Below, in pieces: positions 6,099 through 6,599 of a stretch of DNA of 6,599 nucleotides. The stretch is from Dehalococcoidia bacterium (lineage in GTDB: Bacteria > Chloroflexota > Dehalococcoidia > UBA2979), in the NCBI GenBank assembly GCA_004297315.1, contig SCTU01000138.1, positions 1-6,599 of the forward strand, written 5' to 3'. The notes under the pieces are model-generated. The model saw nothing but the letters and a program-made list of their open reading frames with translations. It ran no database searches and was not told where the DNA came from. The position numbers were made by a program, and so were the translations under genes. The first letter of the stretch is position 1. Each line of letters starts with the position of its first letter.

Positions 6099-6518
6099 AT
6101 GCTGAAAGTCGCGTTTAGTATGGCACTGGCGATGGCGCTGCTAGTTGTCGTGATGGTGCCCCAACCGCAGCCGAGCAATGTCGCCGAGGCGACGATTCAC
6201 GAGATCGTCGCCGCGAATTGCTCCGTGGGCGAGGGCAACCAACTCGCGCCGCCGGGCCAGTCGACCCCCGGCCAATCGTTCGTGCGGGCTTTGCAGGCGA
6301 CCGGCGTGATCGAGTCGATCGACACGACGGCGGGCGACGGCAACGACACGCAGGTCAACTTTGACCTGGACCGACCTGCGTCGAAGTACATGTCCGCCGG
6401 CTTCGACCTCGTCATCCCGAACTTCTTCGGGGCGGGGATGGACCTCATCCTGTCACCGCTCGCGATCCCGAGGGATGACTTCCCCGCGTTCGTGCACTGC
6501 GCCAACCTGAACCCCTAG
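6099..6518 (+). CDS. Small exported protein of unknown function
   Basis: I do not recognise a characterised family. The 139-residue product begins with a Sec-type signal peptide: MLK, a hydrophobic core of Ala, Met, Leu and Val (residues 4-20), a proline-rich stretch and an AEA cleavage site, probably after Ala31. The mature protein of about 108 residues starts TIHEIVAANC, has two cysteines (41 and 134, a possible disulfide closing the domain end to end) and an Asp/Asn/Gly-rich middle (TTAGDGNDTQVNFDLD, 76-91). That middle is followed by a hydrophobic strand-rich half (DLVIPNFFGAGMDLILSPLA, 103-122). The mature domain is net acidic. The ATG has GAAGG eight bases upstream. It is probably secreted or surface-exposed. 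A 12-bp hairpin follows 11 bases after the stop, so it is likely a single-gene transcript. The upstream gap shared with the cupin (5884-6098) holds a small inverted repeat, GAGGCA/TGCCTC (6047-6052, 6062-6067), of doubtful meaning. Confidence 0.8.
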   Translation: MLKVAFSMALAMALLVVVMVPQPQPSNVAEATIHEIVAANCSVGEGNQLAPPGQSTPGQSFVRALQATGVIESIDTTAGDGNDTQVNFDLDRPASKYMSAGFDLVIPNFFGAGMDLILSPLAIPRDDFPAFVHCANLNP

Positions 6519-6529
6519 GCCATGATCTC

Positions 6530-6557
6530 GACGCGCCATCCGAAAGGGTGGCGCGTC
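6530..6557 (+). terminator. 12-bp hairpin with GAAA tetraloop after the exported-protein gene
   Basis: GACGCGCCATCC (6530-6541) pairs with GGGTGGCGCGTC (6546-6557) across 12 positions, with a single T-G wobble, closed by a GAAA loop of the stable GNRA class. It starts 11 bases after the stop. No T-run follows, so it is terminator-like rather than a textbook intrinsic terminator. I see nothing further in the last 42 bases. Confidence 0.65.
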
Positions 6558-6599
6558 CCGCCTGTGGCCGGTTGTCTCGCGTCGTCGCACGGTCCGGGC

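Noticed and set aside
5380..6105. 241-codon open frame on the plus strand opposite the cupin
   Set aside because: It is antisense to the cupin gene, runs through the inverted repeat and the intergenic region, and shows no motif.

Overview
This is a GC-rich bacterial window, roughly two-thirds G+C by eye. It is densely packed, with short intergenic gaps, strong AGGAG-type ribosome binding sites and GC-ending codons. The gene mix (class III CoA-transferases beside a crotonase, a lipoprotein nuclease, small soluble folds) fits a free-living Chloroflexota- or Actinomycetota-like lineage, but no taxonomic marker is present, so this is only an impression. Bases 1-13 exactly match the shared 3' end of Illumina TruSeq-type adapters. 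The left end is therefore a sequencing or assembly artefact, and the genome starts at about base 14.

Layout. (a) 14-2423, minus strand: two tandem class III (CaiB/BaiF) CoA-transferase genes whose stop and start overlap as TGATG. The upstream one (1260-2423) appears to lack the catalytic Asp. The downstream one (14-1260) has it and loses only its last few codons at the contig edge. (b) 2424-2709: divergent intergenic region with a GC-rich hairpin. (c) 2710-3492, plus: a crotonase-fold protein with neither of the two classical hydratase glutamates in canonical form. (d) 3706-4215, plus: a two-gene unit of a 54-residue coiled-coil protein (GTG start) and a 107-residue cupredoxin-like protein without copper ligands. 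(e) 4230-4871, minus: a staphylococcal-nuclease-type lipoprotein with a complete active site. (f) 5064-5441, plus: an NTF2/SnoaL-like protein. (g) 5512-5883, minus: a small cupin. (h) 6099-6518, plus: a small exported protein of unknown function. Hairpins follow the crotonase, the NTF2-like gene (between convergent genes) and the exported protein. None has a U-tract.

The CoA-transferase pair and the divergent crotonase plausibly act on one carboxylic-acid catabolic route: CoA activation by transfer, then a crotonase step on the thioester, as in carnitine (CaiB/CaiD) or bile-acid (BaiF/BaiE) metabolism. The substrate cannot be read from sequence. The remaining genes are small, mostly single-gene units with no evident functional link. 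I found no CRISPR array, tRNA, rRNA, transposase or phage gene. No clearly new multi-gene system is visible; the best leads are the catalytically asymmetric CoA-transferase pair and the atypical crotonase beside it.
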